Positions 26,688-28,165 of a stretch of 28,165 nucleotides of DNA are shown here, piece after piece. Source of the stretch: an uncultured Campylobacter sp. GTDB taxonomy: Bacteria; Campylobacterota; Campylobacteria; Campylobacterales; Campylobacteraceae. The position numbers and the translations under genes are program-made. Numbering within the stretch: position 1 is the stretch's first letter; the number at the start of each line of letters is the position of its first letter. The stretch lies in assembly GCF_938039205.1 (NCBI RefSeq), contig NZ_CALHVM010000019.1, positions 1-28,165 on the forward strand. The letters run 5' to 3'. The notes beneath the pieces were generated by a model. That model did not search any database. It saw only the letters and a program-made list of their open reading frames with translations, and was not told the DNA's origin.

Positions 26688-28043
26688 ATGCTACTTTTGA
26701 GCCCCGTTTTTTATTACGAAAAGATTCGCGAAAAATTCGCCAACTCCTACCTCGCCGAGGACACGACGCAGACCATAGTCGGTATCGACTGCGAGTATAT
26801 CAGCAGCGAGCAAACCGATTTTGCAGGGCTTAAGAGCTATTTCAAAGCTCAAAAATCGGGCGCGCCTTTTGCGGGGCTGTTTGGAGTGCTCGGCTACGGC
26901 GGGATAAAATATTTTGAAAAAATCCCCGAGTTTAACGCGTCACAGTACGATTTCCCCGACTTTTTCTACGCTAACGCCCACGCCTACCTGCACTTTGATA
27001 AAAATAGCAAAATTTACAGCTTTTACGGCGACCATGAGCGGTATTACGATTTTCTCGTTAAATTTAGCGCAGATGACGAAGCAGCCGCCCAGAAACAGCG
27101 CACAAAAAGACAGAGCAAATATCAAATTTTAACCGATTTAGACGGCGAAAAAGCGCATTTTCTGAGTATTGCCGAACGCGCCAAAGAATACCTAAAAAGC
27201 GGCGACGTCTTTCAAGTCGTGCTAAGCGAACAGCTAAAACTAGCCTCCGATATGGATAGCCTTGACTTCTACCGAGCCTTGAGCGAGGCAAATCCGAGCC
27301 CGTATATGTTTCACTTTCCGACCCCGTACGGCGACGTCGCGGGCTCTAGCCCCGAACTAGTCTGCGAGATCAAAGAGGGCAAGATCTACGTCGCGCCTAT
27401 CGCAGGCACTCGCGGACGCGGCAAAGACGCGATCGAGGATGCCGCGCTCGAGCGCGAACTGCTAAGCGACGAAAAGGAGCTAGCCGAGCACAAAATGCTC
27501 ATCGACCTTGCTCGCAACGACATCGGCCGCGTCAGCAAACCAAAAAGCGTCGTGGTCAAAAACGCCATGCGCATCGTGCGCTACGAAAGCGTGATGCACA
27601 TAGTCTCGGATGTCTACGGCGCGAAGGCGGACGATCTAGATGCATTTGACGCGGTCGGCAGCATATTCCCCGCAGGCACGCTCAGCGGCACGCCAAAGAT
27701 CCGAGCCATGGAGATCATCGCCGGGCTTGAGTCGTACAGGCGCAACGCCTACGGCGGCGGCATAGGATTTTTCCACTTTAACGGCGACGTACAAATGGCG
27801 ATTTTGATTAGAAGTGCGATATTTGCACACAAATTTGACGCTAGCGGGCACGACCCGCACCTTGACTGCGCAAACGAGTCAAATTTAAAAAGCGGCGAGC
27901 TCGGTGGAAATTTCACCGAAATTTTCGTACAGGCCGGAGCGGGCATCGTGATAGATAGCGTTCCGGAATACGAATATAAAGAGATTTGCAAAAAACGCGC
28001 CTCGGTGCTAAACGTGTTCGCGAAAAACGCAAGGGAGATTTGA
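26688..28043 (+). CDS. trpE: Anthranilate synthase component I
   Basis: A 451-residue chorismate-using subunit that makes anthranilate, the first step to tryptophan, using ammonia from a TrpG partner. The catalytic half is complete: EYLKSGDVFQVVLSEQ, ANPSPYMFHFPT, GSSPELV, PIAGTRGRG, ELAEHKMLIDLARNDIGRV, ESVMHIVSDVYG, FPAGTLSGTPKIRAMEII and YGGGIGFF. Between IRSAIF and VQAGAGIVIDSVPEYEY lie about 36 residues (380-413 by codon count) where the family normally has eight to ten, so an insertion of roughly 27 residues is present in frame. The N-terminal half is short (the usual total is near 500) and has SYLAED where enteric TrpE has the LLES tryptophan-binding motif. The ATG at 26688 follows AAAGGA. 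No trpG or trpD is visible in the 122 bases left. Confidence 0.93.
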   Translation: MLLLSPVFYYEKIREKFANSYLAEDTTQTIVGIDCEYISSEQTDFAGLKSYFKAQKSGAPFAGLFGVLGYGGIKYFEKIPEFNASQYDFPDFFYANAHAYLHFDKNSKIYSFYGDHERYYDFLVKFSADDEAAAQKQRTKRQSKYQILTDLDGEKAHFLSIAERAKEYLKSGDVFQVVLSEQLKLASDMDSLDFYRALSEANPSPYMFHFPTPYGDVAGSSPELVCEIKEGKIYVAPIAGTRGRGKDAIEDAALERELLSDEKELAEHKMLIDLARNDIGRVSKPKSVVVKNAMRIVRYESVMHIVSDVYGAKADDLDAFDAVGSIFPAGTLSGTPKIRAMEIIAGLESYRRNAYGGGIGFFHFNGDVQMAILIRSAIFAHKFDASGHDPHLDCANESNLKSGELGGNFTEIFVQAGAGIVIDSVPEYEYKEICKKRASVLNVFAKNAREI

Positions 28044-28120
28044 GAAATTGTCGTTGCAGACTAGGGTTTGCTATATAAAAACTTTTTAAATTTTGTTTTT
28101 CTTGGGAGGCGGAAGGGGTT

Positions 28121-28163
28121 TCTACTTACGGTCTGCTTGCAGCTACGAGCAAAGCGAAGTAGA
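28121..28163. repeat. Long imperfect hairpin at the window end
   Basis: TCTACTT at 28121-28127 pairs with AAGTAGA at 28157-28163, and inside it GCTTGC at 28135-28140 pairs with GCAAAGC at 28149-28155 with one bulged base, loop AGCTACGA. The 122 bases after trpE hold no ATG on either strand. It may be a terminator without U-run or a dispersed intergenic repeat; the window ends at its foot. Confidence 0.4.
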
Positions 28164-28165
28164 GC

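Overview
The window looks like a piece of a Campylobacterota chromosome, most likely a Campylobacter of the oral, anaerobic, higher-GC group (rectus/showae/curvus/concisus type). The grounds are the dense AAATTT/CAAATTTG words between genes, short AAGGA-type ribosome sites, and gene types such as TorA-like reductase, TtdAB-type dehydratase, Fhs and a fumarate/nitrate-era anaerobic flavour. The genus call is inference from style and gene content; no marker gene for species is present. No tRNA, rRNA, CRISPR array, insertion sequence or phage gene was seen.

Layout. 1-2100 (+): tail of a LarB-like protein, a DUF2809 membrane protein, then the two-subunit [4Fe-4S] L(+)-tartrate dehydratase/fumarase ttdA-ttdB. 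2157-5377: a compositionally AT-rich, self-contained module closed by a terminator at each end: FCD-type GntR regulator and asparaginase on the minus strand, and a divergent multi-pass transporter, with a symmetric 16-bp operator/promoter between them. 5376-9071 (-): DNA polymerase I, preceded upstream by a small AT-rich cassette (a secreted protein, a hypothetical protein and a possible 27-residue mini-ORF) that is flanked by two copies of the polA upstream sequence. 9174-11673 (-): a Tat-exported, serine-ligated molybdopterin reductase of the TorA/BisC type, standing without its cytochrome partner.

11899-14770 (+): three closely spaced genes of unknown job: a YcxB-like membrane protein, a large zinc-finger membrane protein with a peptidoglycan-binding-like tail, and a protein made of four exact-length 19-residue repeats. 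This is the best candidate in the window for an undescribed system. 14771-15619: accessory-looking interval with a degraded copy of the 3' end of the neighbouring DJ-1/PfpI gene, an FNR-like box and a small two-helix membrane protein. 15620-17976: DJ-1/PfpI protein (-) and formate-tetrahydrofolate ligase (+). 18369-21781 (-): uvrA followed by a pyrimidine-dimer glycosylase, a UV repair pair. 21957-25291 (+): DASS dicarboxylate transporter and a protein-lysine-methyltransferase-like enzyme. 25381-28043: TauE/SafE exporter (-), DUF302 periplasmic protein and TrpE (+); TrpE carries an unusual in-frame insertion near its C terminus.

Taken together the metabolic genes fit an anaerobe that feeds on organic acids and amino acids: asparaginase yields aspartate, which can enter fumarate; TtdAB interconverts hydroxy-diacids with C4 acids; a DASS carrier moves such acids; and TorA-type reductase offers a periplasmic electron acceptor. 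That metabolic link is inference.
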